Source of the DNA: an uncultured Oscillibacter sp.
GTDB taxonomy: Bacteria > Bacillota > Clostridia > Oscillospirales > Oscillospiraceae
Reading direction: 5' to 3'
NCBI GenBank assembly: GCA_910587875.1
Contig: CAJUOD010000162.1
Span: forward strand, 1 to 5,542
DNA: 5,542 nt
In this document: piece after piece, positions 1-5,542 of the stretch
Numbering within the stretch: position 1 is the first letter of the stretch
Layout of the letters: each line of letters opens with the position of its first letter
Position numbers and translations under genes: made by a program
Notes under the pieces: generated by a model
Databases searched by the model: none
Seen by the model: the letters and a program-made list of their open reading frames with translations, nothing else
Told to the model about the DNA's origin: nothing

Positions 1-48
1 CGAGATCTTGCTGTGTGACTGGAGTTCAGACGTGTGCTCTTCCGATCT
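1..48 (+). other. Illumina adapter contamination (P7 end, 8-nt index, read-2 primer site)
   Basis: Not genomic DNA. Bases 1-6 (CGAGAT) match the last six bases of the Illumina P7 flow-cell oligo. Bases 7-14 (CTTGCTGT) sit where the i7 index belongs. Bases 15-48 match the 34-base TruSeq index/read-2 primer site, starting GTGACTGGAGTTC and ending CTCTTCCGATCT. The order and spacing are exactly those of a library molecule. Translated from base 15 this gives VTGVQTCALPI, a familiar contaminant peptide. The contig should be regarded as starting at about 49. Confidence 0.98.
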
Positions 49-299
49 TAGGAGGCGTTCACACGGGACAGCTCCTTCATACATCTGGGACAGACGCTCT
101 TGCCCTTGAAGAGCGTAATGTCCTTGGTGGCGTCGCAGAAAATACAGCTGGGTTTATACTTTTTGAGTATAACGGACGAGCCTTCCACATAGATTTCCAA
201 TGCGTCGCGCTCGGCAATGTCCAGGGTGCGCCGCATCTCGATGGGAAGCACGATCCTGCCCAACTCATCCACCTTTCTTACGATTCCAGTAGATTTCAC
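48..299 (-). CDS. AbrB/SpoVT-family transition-state regulator with four-Cys C-terminus; 3' end joined to adapter
   Basis: Small DNA-binding transcriptional regulator of 83 residues as read. Residues 1-50 (MKSTGIVRKVDELGRIVLPI..., then EMRRTLDIAERDALEIYVEG and ILKKYKP) are the classic swapped-hairpin AbrB domain, which dimerises to bind DNA. In place of the Bacillus AbrB oligomerisation tail it carries C52xxC55 and C70xxC73, a possible zinc knuckle seen in clostridial relatives. It is not full SpoVT, which has a further GAF-like domain and about 178 residues. The GTG at 299 is chosen because it gives the conserved MKSTGIVRKV start and has AAAGGAGG six bases upstream. An upstream ATG at 362 would add 21 atypical residues. 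The gene is divergent from spmA. The last base of the apparent TAA stop (position 48) is the adapter terminal T, so the natural end is unproven. The usual family length suggests the protein ends at or near here. Confidence 0.9.
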   Translation of the reverse strand: MKSTGIVRKVDELGRIVLPIEMRRTLDIAERDALEIYVEGSSVILKKYKPSCIFCDATKDITLFKGKSVCPRCMKELSRVNAS

Positions 300-305
300 A
301 GCTCT

Positions 306-313
306 CCTCCTTT
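306..313 (-). promoter_or_regulatory. Ribosome binding site of the AbrB-family gene
   Basis: On the minus strand AAAGGAGG lies six bases before GTG at 299. This strong Shine-Dalgarno match fixes the start at the conserved MKSTG rather than at the upstream in-frame ATG at 362, which has no comparable site. Confidence 0.85.
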
Positions 314-350
314 CCCTATGTCCGCGGTATCTTCCAACAGGTGATGCAAC

Positions 351-378
351 CTTATCACACATATGTCGAGTTTGTCAA
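351..378 (-). promoter_or_regulatory. Sigma-A-type promoter for the AbrB-family gene
   Basis: On the minus strand a perfect TTGACA -35 box (373-378) is followed after 16 bases by GATAAG (351-356), a 4/6 match to TATAAT. The -10 box is preceded by TGT, which fits an extended -10. Transcription would begin around 344, leaving a leader of about 45 bases before the GTG. This implies vegetative expression of the regulator. Confidence 0.65.
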
Positions 379-381
379 TTC

Positions 382-393
382 TTTCCTAGGAAA
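382..393. promoter_or_regulatory. 12-bp perfect palindrome in the divergent region, possible operator
   Basis: TTTCCTAGGAAA is a perfect inverted repeat located three bases upstream of the -35 box of the AbrB-family promoter and about 55 bases upstream of the spmA start. Its position between two divergent genes, one of which encodes a DNA-binding protein, fits a dimer operator. No protein is known to bind it. Short palindromes also occur by chance in AT-rich spacers. Confidence 0.3.
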
Positions 394-436
394 AATTAAG
401 AAGATATTCATAATTTGGAGAAAAAAGTAAAAATAT

Positions 437-441
437 GGAGG
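437..441 (+). promoter_or_regulatory. Ribosome binding site of spmA
   Basis: GGAGG lies six bases before ATG at 448. It rules out the in-frame TTG at 415, which would add eleven lysine-rich residues translated from the AT-rich leader. CATAAT at 409-414 is a possible -10 box for spmA, but I find no convincing -35 partner and cannot assign a sigma factor. Confidence 0.8.
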
Positions 442-447
442 GAAATT

Positions 448-1029
448 ATGGAAATGGCGTGGGTCTGGACAGGAATGGTGACGCTGTCATTGGTGTTTGG
501 ACTGCTCTCCGGGAGCCTGGACGCGGTGGCGAACGCGGCCCTGGAGGGGGCCCGGTCCGCCATTGAGCTGAGCCTGGCCATGGCGGGGGTGCTGTGCCTG
601 TGGAGCGGCGTGATGGAGATTATGAATGCCTGCGGCCTGTCGGCGGGGCTGGCCCGGCTGTTCCGGCCCCTACTACGGAGGCTTTTACCAAAAGCAAGCA
701 AAGACCCGGAGACCCTGGCGGCGGTGTCCGCCAATGTCTCGGCAAACCTCTTAGGGCTGGGCAACGCCGCCACGCCCTTGGGCATCCGGGCCGCCCGGCG
801 GATGGCGAAGGGCTGCGGGGGCGTGGCCAGCGACGAGCTGTGTCTGCTGGTGGTGCTGAACACCGCCTCCATTCAGCTGATTCCGGCCACCATCGCCTCG
901 GTGCGGGCCGCCGCCGGGTGCAAGACGCCCTTCGACATCCTCCCGGCGGTGTGGCTGGCGTCGGTCCTCTCGGTGGCGGCGGGGCTGACGGCGGCCCGGC
1001 TGCTGTCCCATGGGGGGCGGCGCGTATGA
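448..1029 (+). CDS. spmA: Spore maturation protein A
   Basis: Integral membrane protein of 193 residues, close to the 196 of Bacillus subtilis SpmA. Together with SpmB it is needed for full dehydration of the spore core and normal heat resistance in Bacillus. Its molecular activity is not settled, but it belongs to the nucleoside-recognition/Gate domain group of membrane proteins. Hydrophobic segments lie at about residues 4-22, 40-60, 130-152 and 163-185. The family signature ANLLGLGNAATPLGI is at about 99-113, and LNTASIQLIPATIASVR at 137-153 is also well conserved. The start is ATG with GGAGG six bases upstream. The stop overlaps the spmB start as ATGA, so the two are translationally coupled. 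In Bacillus this pair follows dacB under sigma-E. Here dacB is absent upstream and the neighbour is a divergent AbrB-family gene. Confidence 0.95.
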   Translation: MEMAWVWTGMVTLSLVFGLLSGSLDAVANAALEGARSAIELSLAMAGVLCLWSGVMEIMNACGLSAGLARLFRPLLRRLLPKASKDPETLAAVSANVSANLLGLGNAATPLGIRAARRMAKGCGGVASDELCLLVVLNTASIQLIPATIASVRAAAGCKTPFDILPAVWLASVLSVAAGLTAARLLSHGGRRV

Positions 1030-1547
1030 ATCTCAGTTCGCTGGTGATTCCCGTGCTGCTGGCGGGGGTGGCGGTGTACGGCCTGGGAAAGCGGGTGGAC
1101 GTGTACGCCGCCCTGACCCACGGGGCGGAGGAGGGCCTGTCCGTGCTGCTGCGCATCGTCCCGGCTCTGGTGGGCCTGCTGACGGCGGTGAGCATGTTCC
1201 GGGCCTCCGGGGCCATGGAGTGGCTGTCCGGGCTCTTCGCCCCGGCGCTGGAGCTGCTGGGCATCCCGCCGGAGACCGCGCCGCTGATGCTGGTCCGGCC
1301 CGTGTCCGGGAACGGGGCCCTGGCAGTGGCAAGCGATTTGATGACCGCCCACGGGCCGGACAGCTACGTGGGCCGGGTGGCGGCGGTGATGCTGGGGAGC
1401 ACGGAGACCACCTTTTACACCATCGCCGTGTACTTCGGCTCCGCCGGGATTACCAAGACCCGGCACACCGTCCCCGCCGCCCTGGCGGCGGACCTGACGG
1501 GCTTCGCGGCGGCGGCGCTGGCGGTGCGGCTGTTCTTTGGAAGCTGA
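1026..1547 (+). CDS. spmB: Spore maturation protein B
   Basis: Membrane protein of 173 residues, close to the 178 of Bacillus SpmB, and partner of SpmA in spore core dehydration. Hydrophobic segments are at about residues 4-20, 40-57, 115-138 and 150-170. The signature RPVSGNGAL (91-99) and the block from GSTETTFYTIAVYFGS (124-139) to GITKTRHT (141-148) are characteristic of SpmB. The ATG at 1026 is chosen because it overlaps the spmA stop (ATGA) and gives the usual N-terminus. The frame remains open far upstream only as a shadow of spmA, so a longer reading is not credible. It is the last gene of the unit, with a terminator ten to forty bases after the stop. Confidence 0.95.
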   Translation: MNLSSLVIPVLLAGVAVYGLGKRVDVYAALTHGAEEGLSVLLRIVPALVGLLTAVSMFRASGAMEWLSGLFAPALELLGIPPETAPLMLVRPVSGNGALAVASDLMTAHGPDSYVGRVAAVMLGSTETTFYTIAVYFGSAGITKTRHTVPAALAADLTGFAAAALAVRLFFGS

Positions 1548-1556
1548 GGAAGACGG

Positions 1557-1587
1557 CAAGGCGGGAGCTGGGCTCCCGCTTTGTTTT
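1557..1587 (+). terminator. Intrinsic terminator after spmB
   Basis: GCGGGAGC (1561-1568) pairs with GCTCCCGC (1572-1579) around a three-base TGG loop. The stem can be extended by CAAG/TTTG at its base. A T-rich run (TTTGTTTT, 1580-1587) follows. This closes the spmAB unit and separates it from the next promoter at 1612. Confidence 0.9.
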
Positions 1588-1611
1588 GCTTGGGAAATCG
1601 TCCGGCGGGAC

Positions 1612-1640
1612 TGGACAAAGTTACAGCTGACTGGTAAAAT
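1612..1640 (+). promoter_or_regulatory. Sigma-A-type promoter for the membrane protein/Sel1 unit
   Basis: TGGACA (1612-1617, five of six to TTGACA) is followed after exactly 17 bases by TAAAAT (1635-1640, five of six to TATAAT). A TGG directly before the -10 box gives an extended -10. It sits just downstream of the spmB terminator, so the unit is expected to be expressed independently of sporulation. The leader would be about 45-50 bases. Confidence 0.75.
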
Positions 1641-1654
1641 CAAAGGCAGGATAC

Positions 1655-1674
1655 CGCCCCGTTTTTCAGGGGCG
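1655..1674 (+). other. Leader hairpin immediately before the ribosome binding site
   Basis: CGCCCC (1655-1660) pairs with GGGGCG (1669-1674) around an eight-base GTTTTTCA loop, within the predicted leader of the 537-residue gene. The stem ends two bases before AAGGAGG. It lacks a following T tract, so it is not a terminator. It could stabilise the message or affect ribosome access. No riboswitch class is recognisable. Confidence 0.45.
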
Positions 1675-1675
1675 C

Positions 1676-1683
1676 AAGGAGGT
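1676..1683 (+). promoter_or_regulatory. Ribosome binding site of the 537-residue membrane protein gene
   Basis: AAGGAGGT is a strong Shine-Dalgarno sequence, but it lies ten bases before GTG at 1694, slightly longer than ideal. A weaker GGAG at 1686-1689 is four bases from the start. The ATG at 1684 directly abuts the main site and is in another frame, so it is not usable. Confidence 0.65.
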
Positions 1684-1693
1684 ATGGAGAGTT

Positions 1694-3307
1694 GTGAGAG
1701 AGAAGAAAGGCGGCTTCCTCCGCTGGCCCTGGAATGTAGTGGTTTATATCGCGTTGTTCGCGGTGTTCCGGCTCTTTGCCATTCCCATTGTGCTGATTTT
1801 AATGGCGGTCCAGCGGAAGAACAACCCCCACGGCGTGGAGGAGGGCTATTGCCTCAGCCGGACCCGGAAGCGGCTCAGCTGGGTGCTGTGGGGCCTGCTT
1901 TGGGTAGTTTTGGCGGCGGGGCTGTTTTACATGTTCTACATAGGGCTTCAGCAGGATAGGGCCTATTGGGAAACCTCGGATTATGTGACGCTGGCGGTCA
2001 GCGGCGGGGGCGGTGCGCTGCTCCTGCTCCTGGGGCTGTATATGGGCTATGCCGGGGCCCGGGACGCGTTCTTTCCCGAAAAGAGCGCCCTGGCGGAGTC
2101 CATCCGCAGCCAGCTCCCCTACCCGGAGGAGGCCCCGCCGGTGGGAGAGCTCTTCGCCATGGTGGACGGCGACTTAAAGGCCAATGGCCGGTGGTTCGAC
2201 GGCCTGGGCGTGGGCCGGGAGTGGGTCCTGGGGGAGGGGGCCAGCCGCATCGACCGTATCCGGGGCATTTTTGTGGTGGACGAGACCCGGACCCGCCGCA
2301 GCGGCGGCCGCACCGTTACCAGTCGGGTCTTACAGCTGGTCCTGATCGACGACCGCTGGCAGAAGCACATCACGGATTTCAAAAAACCCGACGAGCTCCG
2401 GGCGGCGGCGGATTGCCTGGCCCTCCGGGTCCCGGACGCCCGGAGGGGGACCAACGGCCAGTGGAGCGCCTTTTGGTCCATGGACGAGAGTGCGCGGGAG
2501 GACTTCGAGCGGGACTTCCGCCAGCGGCAGAACCGCCGGGCCTCGGAGGCCGCCCAGAAGGAACTCCTCAGCGAGGGGCCCCAGGACATGATCTTAAAGC
2601 GCCGGAATGGCGAGGTGACCTCCCGGGTCACCGCCTCCCTGGTGGAAGAGGTCCTGAAACGCTGCCTGGCGGGAGAGGAGTCCGGCTTTGAGCTGACGCC
2701 TACCCGGCCCGTGGAGGGCGAAGGCCGGACCTTCCGGTCCCTGGACTGCCTGGTTCGGGAGGAGGGAGAGCCCCGGGTCCTGCTCCTGCTGGAATTGGCC
2801 TCCTCCGGTGAGGAAGAGGATCTGGCCCTGGCGCTGGCGGCGGACCCCCGGCGGGCGGAGGAGATCCTCCGGGGCTGGCTCCGCCGGGAGGTCCCGGACC
2901 TTACCGGCTGGGACCTGCGGCGGGTCTACGCCGGGCCTCGGACCGCCCAGCCCCAAGCCCGGAAGTCTCAGGCCAGGCTGTCCCTGGTCTACGCCTCCGG
3001 CGCGGCGGAAAACCACGCCAACTTTACGGCGGAGGACATCCAGGCGGCGGCGGAGGGCCTTGTGGACGGGACCTACCAGCTGGTGGACCTGACCCACGCC
3101 TCGGGCTACCTATGGATTCGGGTGACGGCGGGAGACAAAATGGATGCCCGCTGCACCGTGGAGGCCACGAAGCCCGAGGGAGAGGAGCTGGGCTTTTACA
3201 TGGCAAAGCTGCCGCCCAGGGAGGCAGCGGCGTGGCTGACGGGGTATCCCCGCGGACAGTTCCTGCCGGGAGGCCGGGACTGGAAGCGGGTCAAAAAACC
3301 TAAATAA
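1694..3307 (+). CDS. Membrane protein of unknown function, three TM helices and large soluble C-terminal region
   Basis: Not a family I can name. The 537-residue product has a basic N-terminus (MREKKGG) and hydrophobic helices at about 14-39, 61-82 and 97-120. TM1 and TM2 are joined by a charged loop (40-60). About 415 soluble residues follow in apparent modules. Residues 147-256 are a beta-rich stretch with a GREWVLGEGASRIDRIRGIF motif (174-193), which looks PH-like. Residues 262-292 are highly charged and probably helical. Residues 297-412 are a mixed alpha/beta module. Residues 427-530 are a final module beginning LVYASGAAENHANFT and containing GDKMDARCTVEAT. There is no signal peptide, nucleotide-binding loop or protease motif that I can see. 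The GTG start follows AAGGAGG by ten bases. The Sel1-like gene follows after 23 bases with no terminator between, so co-transcription is likely. The role may be membrane sensing or scaffolding, which is inference only. Confidence 0.85.
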   Translation: MREKKGGFLRWPWNVVVYIALFAVFRLFAIPIVLILMAVQRKNNPHGVEEGYCLSRTRKRLSWVLWGLLWVVLAAGLFYMFYIGLQQDRAYWETSDYVTLAVSGGGGALLLLLGLYMGYAGARDAFFPEKSALAESIRSQLPYPEEAPPVGELFAMVDGDLKANGRWFDGLGVGREWVLGEGASRIDRIRGIFVVDETRTRRSGGRTVTSRVLQLVLIDDRWQKHITDFKKPDELRAAADCLALRVPDARRGTNGQWSAFWSMDESAREDFERDFRQRQNRRASEAAQKELLSEGPQDMILKRRNGEVTSRVTASLVEEVLKRCLAGEESGFELTPTRPVEGEGRTFRSLDCLVREEGEPRVLLLLELASSGEEEDLALALAADPRRAEEILRGWLRREVPDLTGWDLRRVYAGPRTAQPQARKSQARLSLVYASGAAENHANFTAEDIQAAAEGLVDGTYQLVDLTHASGYLWIRVTAGDKMDARCTVEATKPEGEELGFYMAKLPPREAAAWLTGYPRGQFLPGGRDWKRVKKPK

Positions 3308-3330
3308 ACAGATAAAGGAGAGTTTCCATC

Positions 3331-4581
3331 ATGGCAGCAGTTTTGAGCGATGCAGTAAAGCAGGCCCTGCAGGACATCTATTACGACGTCCGCACGGGCC
3401 GGGGCAAGGAGGCTTTCGCCCTTCTGGAGAAGGCCTCCGCCGCCGGGGACGGCGACGCTAGCTGCGTGCTGGCCCGGTGCCTGTGCGGCTATCAGTATGT
3501 TTGGCGGGGCCATGGTTTCCCGGAGGATGACCGGAGGGCCACAAAGCTCCTCCACAAATCCGTGGAGCAGGGCAGCGCCCTGGGGGTGCTGGTGGCTCTG
3601 CGGAGCGGGGAGCTGACCCCCTCCGTCCAGAAGAAAATGCCCTTTGAGAGCCTCCAGCAGGCCTTTGACCAGGTGGAGGCCCTGGCGAAGGAGGGGGACG
3701 CCTTCTGCCAGTACGTTGTCGGCAACAGCTACTTCTGGTGGGACTTCCTCCGCATCCAAAACAAAGGCAAGGACTCTTTCCCCAGCCAGGCGGAGTTCAA
3801 GGCGTACTTGAAGGGAGAGATCTCCAAGTGCGAGGACTGGTTCTGGAAGGCCTTCCGGGGCGGGGTCTACTTCGCCGCCAACAACCTGAACCAGTACTAC
3901 ACCAAGGGGGACGAGGACATCATCGCCCCCCGGCCGGAAAAGGCGAAGGACCTCTTTAAGATTGGCGCGGAGCTGGGGTATCCCCTCCACCAGTCCATCT
4001 ACGCCGACGAGCTGAAGAAGGCGGAGCGCTATGAGGAGGCCCTGCGCTTGTACAAAGAGGCCGCCGAGGCCGGCAACCCCAACGACTGGTTTGAGGTGGG
4101 CTACATGTACGAGGAGGGCAAGGGCACGGAGCAGGACATGGCCTACGCGGTCTCCTGCTACGAGAAGGAGCTGGCCAAGGACCCGCTCCACACCGGGGCC
4201 AACAACCACCTGGGCGTGGCCTATTTCGAGGGACAGGGCGTACCCCAGGACTACGCCAAGGCTTTCCACCACCTGTCCATTGCCCACGACAAGAAGGGGA
4301 ATAACTGGGGCGTGTTCTACCTGGCAAAGTGCTGCTTCTGCGGACTGGGCACTCCCCAGGACTACGCCAGGGCCCTCCAATTCCTGGACAAGGTAAACTG
4401 GCAGAACCGGGAGGCGGACTACATGCGGGGCTATATCTACGCCCGGGGCCTGGGCGGCGTCCAGGAGGACATCCCCAAGGGCGTGGAGTACCTCCAGAAG
4501 GCCGGAAATTTCAGCAAGGCCAAGGAGGAGCTGCTGAACTATAAGAAGACCCTCTTCGGCAAGTGGGTCCGGCGGAAGTAA
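3331..4581 (+). CDS. Sel1/TPR-like repeat protein
   Basis: Soluble, probably cytoplasmic protein of 416 residues without a signal peptide or membrane segment. The C-terminal half holds Sel1-like repeats, helical hairpins of 36-40 residues with a G-x-G-x-x-x-D pattern between helices. They read WFEVGYMYEEGKGTEQDMAYA (253-273, the helix and turn), NHLGVAYFEGQGVPQDYAKA (292-311), YLAKCCFCGLGTPQDYARAL (330-349) and YMRGYIYARGLGGVQEDIPK (364-383). A more degenerate N-terminal set covers about 25-90, including FPEDDRRATKLLHKSVEQG. A divergent aromatic-rich middle (about 105-200) lacks clear repeats. Sel1 arrays are protein-binding scaffolds, so a structural or signalling adaptor role is expected, and the partner is not shown by sequence. 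The start is ATG with AAAGGAG ten bases upstream. It is the second gene of the unit from the promoter at 1612 and ends before a strong shared terminator. Confidence 0.88.
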   Translation: MAAVLSDAVKQALQDIYYDVRTGRGKEAFALLEKASAAGDGDASCVLARCLCGYQYVWRGHGFPEDDRRATKLLHKSVEQGSALGVLVALRSGELTPSVQKKMPFESLQQAFDQVEALAKEGDAFCQYVVGNSYFWWDFLRIQNKGKDSFPSQAEFKAYLKGEISKCEDWFWKAFRGGVYFAANNLNQYYTKGDEDIIAPRPEKAKDLFKIGAELGYPLHQSIYADELKKAERYEEALRLYKEAAEAGNPNDWFEVGYMYEEGKGTEQDMAYAVSCYEKELAKDPLHTGANNHLGVAYFEGQGVPQDYAKAFHHLSIAHDKKGNNWGVFYLAKCCFCGLGTPQDYARALQFLDKVNWQNREADYMRGYIYARGLGGVQEDIPKGVEYLQKAGNFSKAKEELLNYKKTLFGKWVRRK

Positions 4582-4594
4582 CCACGTAAAGAAA

Positions 4595-4625
4595 CGGCGG
4601 CGGAAGCGTATCGCTTCCGCCGCCG
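4595..4625. terminator. Bidirectional intrinsic terminator between convergent genes
   Basis: CGGCGGCGGAAGCG (4595-4608) pairs perfectly over 14 bp with 4612-4625 around a TAT loop. On the plus strand TATTTGGTTT follows. On the minus strand TTTCTTTAC follows, the better T tract. It lies between the stop of the Sel1 gene (4581) and the end of the minus-strand gene (4650), so it can serve both. Confidence 0.9.
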
Positions 4626-4649
4626 TATTTGGTTTGAACAGGGTGCGTG

Positions 4650-5542
4650 TCAGGGAAGGGGCGGGGTCCACCAGCTCTGTCCGTAAAGGTCCGTGAATCG
4701 GTAGGTGGCCCGGACCTCGCCGTCCAGGGGCACGTCGGAGATGGTCAGGCCCTCCGCGGGGACGGTCAGGGGGTCGCCCAGAAGGTAGCTGTCCTGATAG
4801 GTACCGTCATAGCCGTAGTAGTCGCAGAGGAACTCCAGGGTATCCCCCTCCTGGAGGGCGGAATCGCTCTTGGCAACCGTCCCGGTCTCTTCCTCGCTGT
4901 AGACGGCCCGGACGCCGGTGACGTAGCCGTAAGGGGTTTCGTCGTCAAAGGCCAGCAGCAGCTCCGCCCGATGGCCGTTGTGGAGCACGGGCACATAGCC
5001 GGTGATGGTGTAGTGTTCCCCGTCGTCCACGGTGGTCTCGTGGTAGTAGGCCACGGGCTGTCCGTTCACCGCCAGCCAGGTCTTTTCCACGTCTCCCAGC
5101 AGATTGCCCCGGTCGTCGAAGTCGAAGACGTTGTCCAGGCCCAGGTCGATGAAGCCCTCGCCGTCGTCGTAGAAGAGGTTCAGGTCCAGGGAGTGGACCA
5201 GCTTCCACTGGTCCTCGCCGAGCCGGAGGACCGTCCTTCCGTCCTCCCCGGCAGCCCAGGCCAGGTCCTCCCCGGCGAAGCGGTGGTCCGCCACATACTG
5301 GGCGGTGCTGTCCAGGTCCAGGGAGCGGTCGGCGAAGAAGCCGCCGCCCAGGGCCGCTTGAAGCAGGGAGGCCACGGCGTCCGTGCCGCCGGAGGACCCG
5401 CCGCCGGACAGTCCCATCAGCGCCTCCAGGGGGGAGCCGCTGCCGCCGGAGCCCACCTGGCCCGCCTGCTGGATGGAGGCGAAGTCCCGGATGCACTTGC
5501 TGTAGCTGTCATCCAGGCCGATGGCCCGGTAGGTGGACACGG
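4650..5542 (-). CDS. Probable clostripain-like (peptidase C11) protein, C-terminal part only
   Basis: Open to the window edge, with 296 residues visible. The catalytic region is not in view, so protease activity cannot be judged from this sequence. The visible part starts STYRAIGLDDSYSKCIRDFA, followed by a Gly/Ser-rich linker (about 29-68). A long beta-rich acidic domain follows, with DLNLFYDDGEGFIDLGLDN (119-137), TWLAVNGQPVAYYHET (154-169), FLCDYYGYDGTYQDSYLLGD (237-256) and a terminal TYRFTDLYGQSWWT (279-292). From memory this arrangement matches the tail of large secreted clostripain-family proteins of Oscillospiraceae. That is family recall, not a search. A GTG at 5540-5538 is in frame but only two bases precede it and no ribosome site can be seen, so it is more likely an internal valine. 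The gene converges with the Sel1 gene across a shared terminator. Confidence 0.7.
   Translation of the reverse strand, partial: VSTYRAIGLDDSYSKCIRDFASIQQAGQVGSGGSGSPLEALMGLSGGGSSGGTDAVASLLQAALGGGFFADRSLDLDSTAQYVADHRFAGEDLAWAAGEDGRTVLRLGEDQWKLVHSLDLNLFYDDGEGFIDLGLDNVFDFDDRGNLLGDVEKTWLAVNGQPVAYYHETTVDDGEHYTITGYVPVLHNGHRAELLLAFDDETPYGYVTGVRAVYSEEETGTVAKSDSALQEGDTLEFLCDYYGYDGTYQDSYLLGDPLTVPAEGLTISDVPLDGEVRATYRFTDLYGQSWWTPPLP

Noticed and set aside
15..344. Plus-strand ORF of 109 residues from the left end
   Set aside because: Its first eleven residues are translated adapter and the rest is antisense to the AbrB-family gene, which has a clear domain, start and ribosome site.
415..447. Upstream TTG start for spmA
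   Set aside because: It would add a lysine-rich extension from the AT-rich leader. The ATG at 448 has GGAGG at the right distance and gives the family length.
594..1025. Long N-terminal extension of spmB in the same frame
   Set aside because: It lies wholly inside spmA, has arginine/glycine/proline-rich shadow composition, and the ATG at 1026 gives a normal SpmB with an ATGA overlap.
1641..1690. Riboswitch in the leader of the membrane protein gene
   Set aside because: The leader is too short and has only a single 6-bp hairpin, with no conserved aptamer core or expression platform.
1684..1959. ATG at 1684 as the start of a gene
   Set aside because: It directly abuts the Shine-Dalgarno sequence, and its frame is a shadow of the membrane protein gene.
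4595..4625. Inverted repeat as a mobile-element end
   Set aside because: It is a compact 3-base-loop stem with T tracts between convergent stop codons, which is what a bidirectional terminator looks like. There is no transposase and no target duplication.
3196..4671. Minus-strand ORF of 491 residues opposite the Sel1 gene
   Set aside because: It is a leucine/valine-rich mirror of a GC-rich gene, with no ribosome site and no recognisable domain. It also runs through the terminator stem and overlaps the end of the minus-strand gene at 4650.

Overview
This is a GC-rich contig end, most likely from a spore-forming gut Clostridium relative of the Oscillospiraceae type (Flavonifractor/Oscillibacter-like). 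The lineage is inferred from three things: an intact spmA-spmB spore-maturation pair, a short AbrB-family regulator with a four-cysteine tail, and a C-terminal domain that looks like those of clostripain-family proteins in that group. The first 48 bases are not genomic. They are the end of an Illumina P7 adapter, an 8-base index and the index-read primer site left in the assembly, so genomic sequence begins at about 49.

Layout. (1) 49-299, minus strand: an AbrB/SpoVT-type DNA-binding protein whose stop codon borrows its last base from the adapter. (2) 300-447: a divergent intergenic region with a clear vegetative-type promoter for the regulator, a perfect 12-bp palindrome (TTTCCTAGGAAA) next to it, and the ribosome binding site of spmA. 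(3) 448-1547, plus strand: spmA and spmB, overlapping by ATGA and closed by a strong intrinsic terminator. (4) 1612-4581, plus strand: a second transcription unit with its own promoter and a hairpin leader. It encodes a 537-residue three-helix membrane protein of unknown function and a 416-residue Sel1/TPR-like repeat protein. (5) 4595-4625: a 14-bp GC stem that probably terminates both converging units. (6) 4650-5542, minus strand: the C-terminal part of a probable clostripain-like (peptidase C11) protein, cut by the window edge.

How the genes relate. spmA and spmB act together in spore core dehydration. The divergent regulator may control itself and possibly spmAB through the shared region. 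The membrane protein and Sel1 protein are probably co-transcribed, and a membrane-tethered sensor or scaffold with a soluble partner is a reasonable but unproven guess. I see no CRISPR array, tRNA, rRNA, insertion sequence or phage gene. I do not see convincing evidence of a new biological system. The membrane/Sel1 pair is the least explained part, and the adapter junction is the most practically important observation.
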